This document shows, piece by piece, positions 47,591 to 58,751 of a stretch of DNA of 64,000 nt. The notes beneath the pieces are model-generated. The model had not been told where the DNA came from. It did not search any database and saw only the letters and a list, made by a program, of their open reading frames with translations. The first letter of the stretch is position 1; every line of letters starts with the position of its first letter. Made by a program: the position numbers and the translations under genes. This stretch comes from Polytrichum commune (taxonomy: Eukaryota; Streptophyta; Polytrichopsida; Polytrichales; Polytrichaceae), in the NCBI GenBank assembly GCA_950295325.1, contig OX485809.1:13826001-13890000 (forward strand), given 5' to 3'.

Positions 47591-49761
47591 CTAACTGGAT
47601 GGACTTCATCCATTTACTACCTATTTGCTTATTGTTAAACTAAAAGACCAAAAATTTGGCTTACAAAACACGTTTGGCAAGGGTTTAGGGTGTGATTTGG
47701 AACTTTTGAGTGATATGGATAAGAAGGGCTCAGTCAACAAAGTTAGTTTGAAATTTTTGCCAGAGGCTCTCCCGCGCTTTGTGGTTCAAGAGGATGACAA
47801 GATGATTGGTTGGTTGGGCCGCGCCACTTTTGTGAGCACTTGCATTTCCGGTCCAGAGGGATGGCAAGAAGGGGTATGTATCTTAATCCTTTTGATTCCG
47901 ACTACATTTTCAATAAAATGCGATGAACTTCATCAACATTTGTGATTTATAGATGATGTTGTGGGTTCAGCTTGAATATGTCAGTTAAAACTTATTATGA
48001 TTTGTAATTATTCTACTTGTATAAATAGTTATTAAGTTCTCAATATGTGTATGTAACAGCTTTTCGGGGGTGAAGATGAAAATATGCGGATTTATAAAAG
48101 TACTATGACACACAACAAACACGTAAATGCGGTTTTGTATGAGGAGGAAGAATACGAAACATTGGTGTTAGAGTGTTATTGGCAATCCAAGACCAATGTC
48201 AAACATTCTAATAACTGTTATATTTATAAATGTATTTATTGTAGTCAACAATTTCTTGATAAAAATGGGTTTTCATATCATAGGCTCATGAATTTATGCA
48301 AATCTTGGAATGGGTCTGGTGTCCTTAAAATGTATCATACGTGGACACGATCGAACAATTCTGAATTGAAGAGGATTGCATTGAAATTTGGGAAAGATAC
48401 GAATACACATGTCAAGTAAGCCGCGACAAGCGATGATGACCGTAAAAAAAAAAGACAAAGTAATGCAGGGACGATGGACCAGCATAAGAGAAAGAAGTCC
48501 ATTGAAGTTGCTGATAATACTAATATTGCGAGGAAATCAATGATTACAACGTCAGTTGTTGCTACGGAAGCAGATGTGAATGAAATTGTTGTAGTTGGAT
48601 GTTCGGAAACATATCCACTTGTATGTCAATCGGGTTGTATGAAAGTATACATGTCTCGTAATGCATCATACAATATGTCCAAGCTAAAGAAAAAATGTCT
48701 CAAATTAAAGTCGCAGAATGTGCGAAGGCCAAAGCAAACACATTTACAATTGAAAATCGGTTCAAATTTGCTCCTCCTCCGAGTTTTGTTCCACTCCATG
48801 GTTTATATGTGTTGATAGCAAAGACGGAAAAATAATGGATACCGAAGGATTTGTTGAACATGCCAGATCATTGCATTGACCATCTAAAGCGTCTGAAGGA
48901 TGAATGATTGCTTGGTGTTACATTAAGTAATTCTTTTGGGAATTGGTTTATTTACGAGAATTTATAAGTATGATTTTTTTCAAATTTTTATGGTCATTGC
49001 TTGTATAGAATGTTGGTTTGTTACAACATGATTAATATGTATAATATGAAATTAGTTTGAAGTGATGATTTATATTGCAGTAATTATGTTTGATCAAACT
49101 CGGATTTGTGCTTTATATATGTATGTAGTTAGTACGAAGTGCAGAAGAACGTGACAAATTAGGAGCATCTATTCGATTGCAGCTGAAAGCATTTCAAAAT
49201 TCTACTACTTCAACTGAAATTATAGATATTGAATTTTTGAGTCTGGAAAAGTATCTTACCTATTGTCTCTCTCTTTCCGTTTATAAAGAGGCTACGGTAT
49301 GTGATATAAATATGATATTATTTGCTTAAAATCAAACCAAAATATGCTATCAAACCATCTCATGGTGTGGTTTCGAGTGTGATATAATTCATATGTAGGT
49401 GATATAAATTGTAATGTTATGAGTCCTTACACATTACATGTTTTTGTTGGATGGGTGAGATCATCAAGAGGTGATGGCAGTGATAGTTTTACTACATGAA
49501 TAGCGAAGAAGTGAAAGGTGAATGTTCTTGAAGTTGACGTTCTTTTTGTTTCATACTATGAAAAAAATCATTGGAGTATTTTTGTCATGAGTGACGAGTA
49601 TTTTTTACACTATGATTCTTTAAGGACTGCCAAGTTCTACGATGACAAACATATTCGTATTTATTTGGCGAAGATGTGGACTATTTGGAAAGGATTTCGC
49701 AACGGACCCAATGCATGGGAAAATTGTACAAATACAAAAATTTGGAAAGATTAGTAATGCC

Positions 49762-50104
49762 TATCAGGGACACAAGAATGAGCAACGAGAGATTAAGTAC
49801 TAGAAAACAAGAACCACTAGGAAACTTGGATTAACAAGAAGAGTACACGATCAACACCCAGAGAGGTGAATTAGAGTCCTAAAGAGTGCGTTATTGAGAC
49901 TGAAAAATTCTTCAGCCTCGACTCCTATATATACTTCTAGAGTCAACTCGTAAGCTTCTAGAGAAGGTTCTACCAACTTCCATTGGAGGTTTCTAGAAGG
50001 TTCTAGAATGTTCTTGAAAGTTCATTCTAGAGTGTTTTAGAGACTTGTTTCTAGAACTTTCTAGAAACTTGTCCTTAGAAGGTTCCCAAACTATGTCCCT
50101 AACA
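49762..50104 (-). mobile_element. Solo LTR (343 bp) with heat-shock-element array, inserted in the protease exon
   Basis: Plus-strand ends are TATCAGGGACA and TGTCCCTAACA, inverted, flanked by perfect 5-bp duplications ATGCC (49757-49761 and 50105-50109). A TATATATA box lies at about 49926-49933. Read on the minus strand the LTR begins TGTTAGGGACA, and the heat-shock elements then lie upstream of the TATA box, as expected for U3; hence the minus call. The terminal CA has become TA. The insertion separates the His/Asp from the Gln/Cys of the protease. Confidence 0.85.
49991..50023. promoter_or_regulatory. Uninterrupted heat-shock-element array
   Basis: Seven consecutive alternating TTC and GAA triplets, each separated by exactly 2 bp (TTC-GAA-TTC-GAA-TTC-GAA-TTC). 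More TTCTAGAA words follow up to about 50080. Three units are enough for a classical heat-shock-factor site. The array sits in the solo LTR about 60-150 bp from its TATA box. Confidence 0.8.
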
Positions 50105-50418
50105 ATGCCACAGCAGCAATCAAACTGGGAGTGCGGTTACCATGTTTTGAAGTGCATTACAGATATTTGTACAAGAAAAAGAACTACGCTATAAAATATG
50201 TAGAAGATTAGTTGTTTGATATTTAAAAAATATATTTTTTACTTATAAGTTATAATATAATATTTAATATGTTATAATATGGATTGATTTGTGATTGGTT
50301 GCAGGACAAAGACCTACAATTTTTTCAGAGTGCAGCTCTTGATGTAAAAAATATGCTTTACTCGGGCATTTTAGAGGTGTTTATACCTAAAGAAGGCCAA
50401 GAAAGCGATTGGAAGTAG

Positions 50419-51445
50419 AATGTTGCTCCTGGGAATAAAAAAAACTGACAAAGTGTATTGTGAGAAATCTCAAAGAGGCATTAAGAAAGATTTCATGAGA
50501 TAGCCTATAACTGAATAACAAAAGTAGGGTATCCTAGTATAAATTATAATTGTAGGAAAATTCGTATCCGCAATAGATGCAAACTACAATGATTGGAATT
50601 AACTCCATATTTTTTTTATGTCCTCAAGCTTTATAAAATAAAATGTTAATTTCAAAATTATTGTAATCTATATGCATGTGCATTATGTTATGGGAAAACG
50701 TCATATATTGTTTGGTCTAATATTGTATTCATAATAAGAATTCATAAGTCAAGTTTGAGTTAGTCATATTATTTTGCATTTAGCAACTTGTAGGGTGGGA
50801 TGTTTTGTTGTTCCAAAGCTAATTTCTTGAATTTTGCGAGCAAAATAAACGTTGTATATATAGTGAAGGTATAGCTGGCCAAATTGATATCGTAAAGCTG
50901 AAACATTTACAATTAGGGTTTGAGAACTAGTGTGTCGGAGATTTTATTGTATGTTACATATTTATTGGAAAAAATATAATCAAGGGTGTTTTATCAAACA
51001 AAATGAGTCTGAAAATTTGGAAAATTATTTTTGTTAATATTTCATAGTAAAAAACTAATACAAAGAGTATGCGACTATGGTTGTAATTTCCAATGACCGA
51101 GACTTTTAATTCTTTACACTATTCTAGTTTCAATTGTAGGATATGTAACAACCGTCGAAGTTTTGCACTTCAAAATTGATACAAGCTTAAAACATGAAAA
51201 ATAATGATCATGTATATACACAAATATCACTAAGGTTTAAACATTTAGTATATCACAATGCAACCACAATCTGTTCGATTTAAATGAATGCTAATATGTC
51301 ATGCATGATGTCATGTCATGTCAATATGAGATATCAAATTTGTTATGCAAAACATATCATATATCATAAAATTTTTATTTATAACATATTTTCCAATAGA
51401 TAAATATAAATTGATTTATTTCCTACCAAGCTCTAATACAAAGAT
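50419..51445. other. Convergent intergenic space of the MULE
   Basis: AT-rich DNA between the 3' ends of the two convergent remnants. No coding or clear terminator recognised. Confidence 0.5.
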
Positions 51446-54090
51446 TTACTCTCCTCCGTAAGCATTATGCTTCTTGGATGGACCTCTAGAAGATCCTTCA
51501 AGAAGACTTCTATGTCTTTTCAATGAACGGTCACCATCACATGCATAAAATAATGTGGTGTTATTTATTTTTTGAAATGGCACCACACCTCTTGCATTTA
51601 ATTCTTTTTGTTTTCTTTTTATATGTTTCAAGTCAGCGACTAAATGTTCTTGTAAACCAGGGTATTCTATCACGGTTTGGATAAGAAATTCATATAACAA
51701 TATCATTGTTTTTTGAATCTTGTCACCTAGTGTGTTTTGTATGTCTTGTGAAAATTCGAGAGAAGAAGCTGCATCTCTAAGATTTCGATCAGGCAAAGAA
51801 ACTTGCGACAACAAATCGAGTGGATATGTTTGACCAACCGGATTTCCTACTTGACTTACTTGACTAACTTCACCATAAATGTTGATGATATATTTAATAT
51901 TCTGCTCTTCAAATATTTGTAGATTTGCAAACCATTAAGCCAATGGAAGTGTTCTTTGGGTTCCATCTCCATGCGAGCGTGTCGGATAATGATCTCGTCT
52001 TCAATTTCAGGGTACGACATTTTAAACACTTTCATAGTATGCTTATAAATCATTCATTAGGCAACAATAGGACAGTTGCACTGTGTCCACTTTGAATTGG
52101 GGGAATAGATGGTCCATACCTTAGGAAGATTGTTGACCGAGCCGACATATGCAACGTCGTCGTCAATGCATATTAGAACGTTAGAATCTGGTATGACACT
52201 GGCTCAGATAATAGCTGAAGCGACAATGCCCTCTTGGTTGCGATTGCGAATGAATCCAAAGGCCTTACATTGAATGCCGTACCAATAATGGGTGACCACC
52301 TCTCCAGTAAGATGATAAATCAACCAATCCATACGGCGGCCATTGAAACGTGCTTTCGCAAATTTAAATATACTCTTGAAATTCGAGTGATATGACTCAA
52401 TTGCAGCATTTGTGTTCTGCCCAACATGTTGAATGTTGCGACTACCGGTACACCACATGGAAATTTTATCCATCCAAACTTCATTCATGTATTTCATGAA
52501 TGTCGCTGCTTGGACGATTGCGTTGTATGTCACGGAGTTGGTTATGTGTCCATAACACCGGATCATAATCAATGGGACAACCCTTTCCATACATAATAAG
52601 TCCAATTCGTTGTAAAACAACAACTTTCTTAACATTGTCGTTAATTTTTTTGGTAGCATTTTTTGCCCATGCTTTTCGCACATGCCGTAAGCATAGAAAA
52701 ATTTGGGCAGATGGCCACACTTTCCTGAAGAAAATATATCAAATTCATAATTAATTATCAAGTATTTTAAACTATAATGAATTAGACATATGATGGTGTC
52801 AAAACCATGACCTTCAATCCATAACACATGCATATAAAAACCTTAGAACTAGATATTCATTGTATGATCCCCACAATAGATGCTTAAGTAATATTGCAAC
52901 AGTTTTTATGTACTTTTTAGAGCTCAATACATGTCAATGTGAAAAACTTACAATGCATAATATATATATATATATATATCACACTAAATCCATGACACGA
53001 TGTGTGCATATCATATAATGCATAACAAAGAGGGATATACATGAGAGTGTTGATTTCAACTTGTACATTATCAACAATTATTGATGATGGACTCCATGTT
53101 TCGTGAAGGCTCTGAATGTTGCAATGCAATGCATCAAGCACAAGTCTAAGATCATCTTCACGAGACCGTGATACGACAAAAAATGCTACCGGTATTCCAT
53201 TCGTCCAATCATCAAATACCATGACTGTATAAAGCGGATACTGGACAACCAATAGAGCAATAAAATGATGTTAGAAAAATGTTAAACAAATTTCATAATA
53301 ACATAAATTGTGCATAAATTTTTATGTTTAAACCTTTGAGATAGCAACATATCCTGGTTTGATTGGTTCCAAACGTCGCGTCGATTGCAATTGCACTCTT
53401 ATGGCCAAATCTGGCCATCATCTGTTGTTGCCATTCAGTCTAAATTCCAAGGCTGAATGGGATGTCTTTTTGATTGGTGATATTAAGGTCTAGAAGAGAA
53501 TGTTCTTGATAAAAAAAAAACACATAGTCAGGGTTTTCATGTACCCACATCCGTACGTTGATTGGATCCGAAGGATGTTTTTCCCACAATTCTTCAGCTA
53601 TCTTCTTGTAGATATTACGTACATCGGAAGGAAGCAAAAAAATATCCCTTGTTACCCGTTCGTTACACTTCGCCAACTCCTTCATATTTTGTTTGTGTTG
53701 GCCTATGATTTGAGGCGGAGATAATCCCAAGGCATGCATCTGCTCTATGCGAAGTTTCATGTCTTCAAAAATATTAGACCCCAATGCATGACGAAAGCTA
53801 GCCACTGTACTTCCATGACATGGCTCCCCATATTTATTTGTATGCTCTACATGCTCATATATGAGCTGACATAATGAGCCATCAAGATAAGGCCTCTTCG
53901 CAACAAAACGACGAAGACATCCATGCTTAATGGACATACCTGCCAGAGTTTTTCCAATTCTTTGTATCTTTTGGCCCGTCTTGCAAGTAACATGGAAAGC
54001 GTCATAGTCAGGGATAGTCTTGCGACCTCGCTTGGTTTTAATTTCTGATGATTTCTTTTTATATTTTTTTTGCGTAGGTTTTAGGAGCGC

Positions 54091-54700
54091 TGTGAGCCCA
54101 AAATTGATGCCCACATTGGTTGTTAACACTTGTAAAACATTACAAGTGGTATTTTGGTGATTTATGATTATTCACAAAAATATAAAAAGAGTGAAGCTTG
54201 AAGAAAGCTTAGTTTGAATCATTAGGCTTTTGTGGAGTGGATTTAAGTAGGAGAAGGACAAACCTTGGTAAAGTGTGGTAGGTAGAAAGCCAAGGTTAGT
54301 TAAATGTTTGAATTAGAATCCTTGTTGATCATTTGAGGGAGGAAGGCTTAGGAGATAGAATAAGAGTCTACAAAGTAGGAGGAAATCTCGAGGGCTTATC
54401 GTGAGCCTTGAGGGTGCTCACCCCCTCAAACTCACTATATAATCCCTTATTCTTCCCTCACTCATCCTCTCTTTCCTTCGTGCTCCTTGGCACTCCACGT
54501 GTTATAAGTGTGGGTGCGTGGGAAGCAAGATAAGAGCACGTGTGTGTGCATGGATGTAAGGTTAGGAGCTTGAAGAGGGCTTGACCTCTTGTTAGTAATA
54601 GTTGGGCGTGAATGATTTAAAGTTCAATTTATGGCTTTGTTTGAATACTTGAATTTACATTGATTAGCCTTATACTTATGCGGATGTGCAAAGTCTCTTA
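54091..54700 (+). mobile_element. LTR fragment, same family as 56734-58215
   Basis: Begins TGTGAGCCCAAAA followed by TGCCCACATT, like the intact LTR. It shares the CACAAAAATATAAAAAGAGTG block, the GGTAAAGTGTGGTAGGTAG block and a TATA box (about 54436). It lacks about 355 bp present before the TATA box in the other copy. Homology fades near 54690 and the 3' terminus was not found. Confidence 0.8.
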
Positions 54701-54720
54701 TTGGAGCATTTAGTTTTGTT

Positions 54721-55160
54721 GGACTTCATATGAATTTTTGAAAGCCAAAAAACCGAAACTATGTCCAAACTTCCAAAAACTAGTGAAAAAGTGTAGGTTC
54801 AAAGGGAACAGCGTAGAATTACGACCATATACTTTGTGGCAGTAGAAATATTATTGCATATTCATATAGAGGACTTCATTACCTATCCATGGATACCAAG
54901 AACTCATTTTTTGGACTTCATATGAATTTTTGAGAGCCAAAAAGCCGAGACTATGTCCAAACTTCCAAAAACTAGTGAAAAAAGTGTAGGTTCAAAGGGA
55001 ACAGCGTAGAATTGCGACCATATACTTTGTGGCAGTAGAAATATTATTGCATATTCATGTAGAGGACTTCATTACCTATCCATGGATACCAAGAACTCAT
55101 TTTTTGGACTTCATATGAATTTTTGAGAGCCAAAAAACTGAGACTATGTCCAAACTTCCA
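54721..55160. repeat. Tandem repeat, period about 192 bp, 2.3 copies
   Basis: The word GGACTTCATATGAATTTTTG recurs at 54721, 54913 and 55106. Units 1 and 2 are almost identical over their length. The array lies between the second and third visible coding pieces of the transposase, beside the LTR fragment. Confidence 0.9.
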
Positions 55161-56429
55161 AACTTCCAAACTTCGAGATTAAGGAGTGTAAGAAGACATA
55201 GTATAGACTTGGTTAAGTTGCGTATATTCCAACGATAGATTGGAATCATACATTGTGTTACTAAGAGAGAAATCTCTACATGTCATTATAAACTTCTCCA
55301 TTCGGGCTAGGACGAAATTGAAGGGTGGAGGCTTTTTGGTGACAAACGCTTGCGTGTCTTGTGGAACAATCCCTGTCTTATCCTCTGTTCCAAAGTTGCA
55401 TCTATATCTGAATACAATAGAGAATGTTAAGCATTGATAATTTGATTGTAGATTTGTCACATGACATCCTAATTATTGACATCTGCTATTGTCAAGCTTG
55501 AATCTCTCAAATCAGGGGTTTGATGTATAGACGGAGGCAACTATTGTAATTGAAGGCCTTATTTACACACAAACATTAGAATGAATAGGCGATGGTGCAT
55601 TAATATGAGAAATGGAGAGGATTGTAATGGATAACATTACCTGGTTGCAATGCTAGGACTGTTGGCTCTTAGATTGCTGAGGGAATTTGGAAGATTTGTC
55701 TTGATAATTTCTTTGGTAAATTTGCAAGGAAATAGGTCATTATTTTGTTCCCCAACTATGAAGTCATGAAGCCTCTCCCAAGGTATGATTGCATATTTGA
55801 TGGTGTTGTAACGACCATTTCCAGACAAAACTTGTTGAGTCCACTGGAGGTCTTCAAAGGCGAATGGGCGTGTCAGTGGATATTGAGTCGATTCTTATAA
55901 TCTCTTTATCAAATCTGCCTGTACAACTTGGAAATCCAGCAAATCAACTTTGGCAACCTATTTCCAACCATCTCTTTGTAATATATGTTGCAACCACAAA
56001 ACTCAGCAAATGAATATGAAATGTGTAGGTGGGTATATTCTATTAGATCAATAAGTTTGTGTCATTAAACCAACCACATTAACTAACCAATTAGAGACAC
56101 ATAGGACTCATTGATGATGATCCAAGCAGAGAAGTACATAACAATTTTGGATCTACCCTTGATATGAACAATAGATTATAGTGAATCAACCTAATTATCA
56201 GATGTAGCAAATCTCATAAGACTATATCATCTACCAGTACATAATCGAATAAAATGTGAAAAAAATACTCATACTAAACCTACAAACCATGTATATGTAA
56301 TACGGGACAAAAGAAGTGAGAGCACTAAGCAATGAAATATTTGCATCACATGCTAATAGAGGAAGATCGCTTCATTACAAGCATTATTTGTACGAAATAG
56401 TTGTTAGCACTAACAATAATGGATCTGTT

Positions 56430-58742
56430 AATTTTGTTGCACAACACATTTGTAGATCTGGTACATAACACATTTATGGATTTGGATCTGGTGCACAACA
56501 CATTTGTAAATATGAATCGGATGCACAACACATTTGTAAATCTAGACCTAGTGCACGATACATCTATAAATATGGATTTGGTGTATGACACATGACACAT
56601 TTTTCAAAATATGAATCTAGTGCATGACACATTCGCAAACCTTGATGTAGTGCATAGCACATTTGTAAATTTGAATATGATGTATGACACATTCACAAAT
56701 CTGGATCAAGTGCATGACACATTTGAATATGATTGTGAGCCCAAAAGGGTGCCCACATTTAGTCTTAGACCCTTGAAACGTTAGTTGATGCACTTTGAAG
56801 TAGCATGTTACTTCACAAAAATATAAAAAGAGTGAAATGTTAGTCTTAGAAGTACCATGTTGTAAGAGGCTAGGATGTGAGTTGTTATTGTGTTTTTACC
56901 TTCGGAAGGATTTGAGTGAATGAGGATAGGTAAGGAGAACTTGGATTGAGTAGTTAGTGAGTAGGCTAGTACAAATGGATGGAGACAACCAAAGTGACTC
57001 AAGAGGCAAGTGCATTCGAATTGGGATGAATGGAGGATCACATGGAGCGCACAAGTGGACCACCTCATCATGGCCACTTAATGGGGAAGGCCCAAGGAAG
57101 AATGCAAGGTGGAGGATAAGCAAATTTTCAAAGCACCAATCAAATCACGAGTTAAGCATCGTGGTTTGAATTAAGTGGTGAGCGACGATTTGGGAAAGTA
57201 AGGGGAGAAAGTTATGGCGGCGGAAAGCGAAGGAGGCTAAGTTTGGGTTGAAGCATCCCAAGTTTGGTAAAGTGTGGTAGGTAGAAAGCCAAGGCTAGTT
57301 AAATGTTCGAATTAGGATCCTTGTTGATCATTTGAGGGAGGAAGGCTTAGAAGATAGGATTGGCGCCTACTAAGTAGGAGGAAATCTCAAGGGCTTATCG
57401 TGAGCCTTGAGGATGCTCACCCCCTCAAGCTTACTATATAATCCCTCATTCTTCCCTCACTCATCCTCTCTTTCCTTTGTGCTCCAAGGCACCCCACGAG
57501 TTATAAGTGTGGGTGTGGGAAGCCATATTGGAGCACATGTGTGTGCTTAGTTTTTAGTTTGAGAGCCAAGGCTTGTTAGCCTTGAAGAGGGCTTGACCTC
57601 TTGGTAGAATTAGTGTTGACGTGAAGGATTTTAAAGTTAATTCATGATTCCAATTTGTAGTACTTTAAGTTCATGTTTTGAATACACGTGGTTGCAAGTT
57701 CCATGTTTAAGAGTTGAGCACTTGATGTTGTGATGAGTGCAAAAATATACTTGTGTGGATTAGTTAGTCTTAGTGAAGTTAGGAAATTCTCTCTCCCCCT
57801 CTCCTCTCTAGGATTTTAGGATTTTAGGATTAGAGAAGAATTGTGTGATTAGAAAGGGGTTGTTAGTAGAATTAGGGAAATTAGGTAGGAAGATTAGTTA
57901 AGGGCTTCAATAATTAGTGAGGTAGTTGGGGATTACAACTACAAAGTTGTGGGTTCATGAAGGAGCTGGGTTTATGAAGGAGCTGGGTTTGTTTAGTTAG
58001 AAAGTAAAGAGCTGGGTTCATGAAGGAGCTGGGTTTGTTTAGTTAGAAGCTAAGAAGCTGGGTTTATGAAGGAGCTAGTTAAATCCAAGACCACTTGAAG
58101 GGTGAACCTTGCACTATGGACTCATCCAAGTCCAAATCCAATACCGCGGAGGAATGTGAGCCCAAACCCACTACTCGGACTACGGACGCTTAAGGGTGGG
58201 GGGTTTGGCCTCACAATGATGCATGATACATTTATAAATATGAATATGATGCACGACATATTTGTAAATTTGGATCTTATGCATGACACATTTGTAAATA
58301 TGAATATGACGCATGACATATTTATAAATATGGATATGGTGGATGACACGTTTGTAAATTTGGATATAGTGCATGACACATTCGTAAATATGAATATGAC
58401 GGATGACACATTTGTAAATTTGGGACCGGCATATAACATATTCCAAAGATTTTGATGCATAACACATCCGCAAATATCGTTTGCATAACACGTTAGCAAA
58501 TGTGGTTGAAAACTGATGGGAAGGAGATAGGGAACGTTCCCTATGCTCGGAAGAGGGTCCATGGCTCGAAGGATGACTAACGTCGTTGGAGCTAACTCCG
58601 TCCAAGGTTCCATCCGGTCTGGCAAGGTGCGGGCAACAACGTGGGTAGGTCCAAAAAGTTATGGTTTGGGCACTGACACGTGGGCCAGGGGACGCGGATT
58701 CTTAGGCGCACAAAGCTCGATAGGGGTTCTTTAGCATCCGGC
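56430..58742. repeat. Right terminal inverted repeat of the MULE, with about 18 copies of a 30-bp unit, split by a solo LTR
   Basis: 58742 down to about 58450 mirrors 43773 to about 44060. The 30-bp array occupies 58216 to about 58450 and 56430-56733, interrupted at 56734-58215. Units alternate between two variants (decapeptide phases ending NMNM and NLDL), giving a 60-bp higher-order period. The array is longer than in the left end. Confidence 0.88.
56734..58215 (+). mobile_element. Solo LTR (1482 bp) with perfect 5-bp target duplication ATGAT
   Basis: Ends TGTGAGCCCAAA and TTTGGCCTCACA are near-perfect inverted repeats with TG...CA termini. The flanks are ATGAT at 56729-56733 and 58216-58220. 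A TATA box (CTATATAATCCC) lies at about 57434. Sub-repeats built on ATGAAGGAGCTGGGTTT occur at 57955-58075. The last 61 bp form a hairpin, because TGTGAGCCCAAACCC at about 58155 pairs with the terminus. No internal retrotransposon genes remain. It interrupts the 30-bp array of the MULE right end. Confidence 0.88.
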
Positions 58743-58751
58743 ATTCAACTG

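Larger units (their letters stand above)
47598..50418 (+). pseudogene. Ulp1-like (peptidase C48) cysteine protease of the MULE, disrupted
   Basis: Probable exons: about 47598-47873, 48060-48415, 48463 to about 48790, 49131-49297, about 49500-49748, 50105 to about 50212, and 50305-50418. No ATG is visible at the N-terminus. Exon 2 has a C2HC-like finger (CIYCSQQF...YHRLMNLC). The protease core shows the catalytic His in EKNHWSIFVM and Asp in LHYDSL. The Gln and Cys lie in QQQSNWECGYHVL, after a 343-bp solo LTR. The C-terminus ends ESDWK-stop. The frame breaks near 48,750 and again near 49,700. Known: Ulp1 enzymes cleave SUMO, and MULEs often carry such domains of unclear role. Alternative: a host gene captured in the MULE. 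Confidence 0.8.
51446..55897 (-). pseudogene. MULE transposase (FAR1/mudrA-like), inactivated
   Basis: Minus-strand pieces: 55897-55641 (RYNTIKYAIIPWERLHDFI), 55418 to about 55300 (YRCNFGTEDKTG), then 54090-53345. The last has a zinc-binding-like stretch (HGCLRRF...GEPCHG) and IAIDATFGTN with the first catalytic Asp. Next come 53252 to about 53050 (VFDDWTNGIPVAFF, SSIIVDN) and 52733-52204 (WPSAQIFLCLRHVRKAW, then TNAAIESYH with the catalytic Glu region). A SWIM finger follows (CNCPIVA...YKH, where the third Cys is Tyr), and a Lys/Ser tail ends at 51446. Lesions: TAG replacing a probable Gln at about 53440, frameshifts near 53,360 and 52,550, the SWIM change, and an LTR fragment abutting the coding at 54091. 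Confidence 0.88.
43764..58751. mobile_element. About 15-kb Mutator-like element (MULE) with Ulp1 protease and transposase remnants
   Basis: The element runs 43773-58742. Its ends are GCCGGACGCTAAAGAACC and, inverted, GCCGGATGCTAAAGAACC. The flanks are ATTTAACTG (43764-43772) and ATTCAACTG (58743-58751), a 9-bp duplication with one mismatch, the size made by MULEs. The outer 310 bp of the two ends differ at about ten sites, all transitions in my reading. Inside are a plus-strand Ulp1-like protease and a minus-strand MULE transposase, convergent, as mudrA and mudrB are in MuDR. Later insertions: solo LTRs at 49762-50104 and 56734-58215, and an LTR fragment from 54091. Protease-carrying MULEs are known in plants; this arrangement with array-bearing ends is less usual. 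Confidence 0.9.

Noticed and set aside
54091-58215. The two TGTGAGCCC LTR copies as one retrotransposon
   Set aside because: The right copy has its own perfect ATGAT duplication on both sides, and the DNA between is MULE transposase and terminal array, not gag-pol.
58102-58625. Long open frames on both strands with decapeptide repeats (MHDTFVNMNM and similar)
   Set aside because: A 30-bp unit without stops keeps frames open on both strands; no start context, splice support or conservation.
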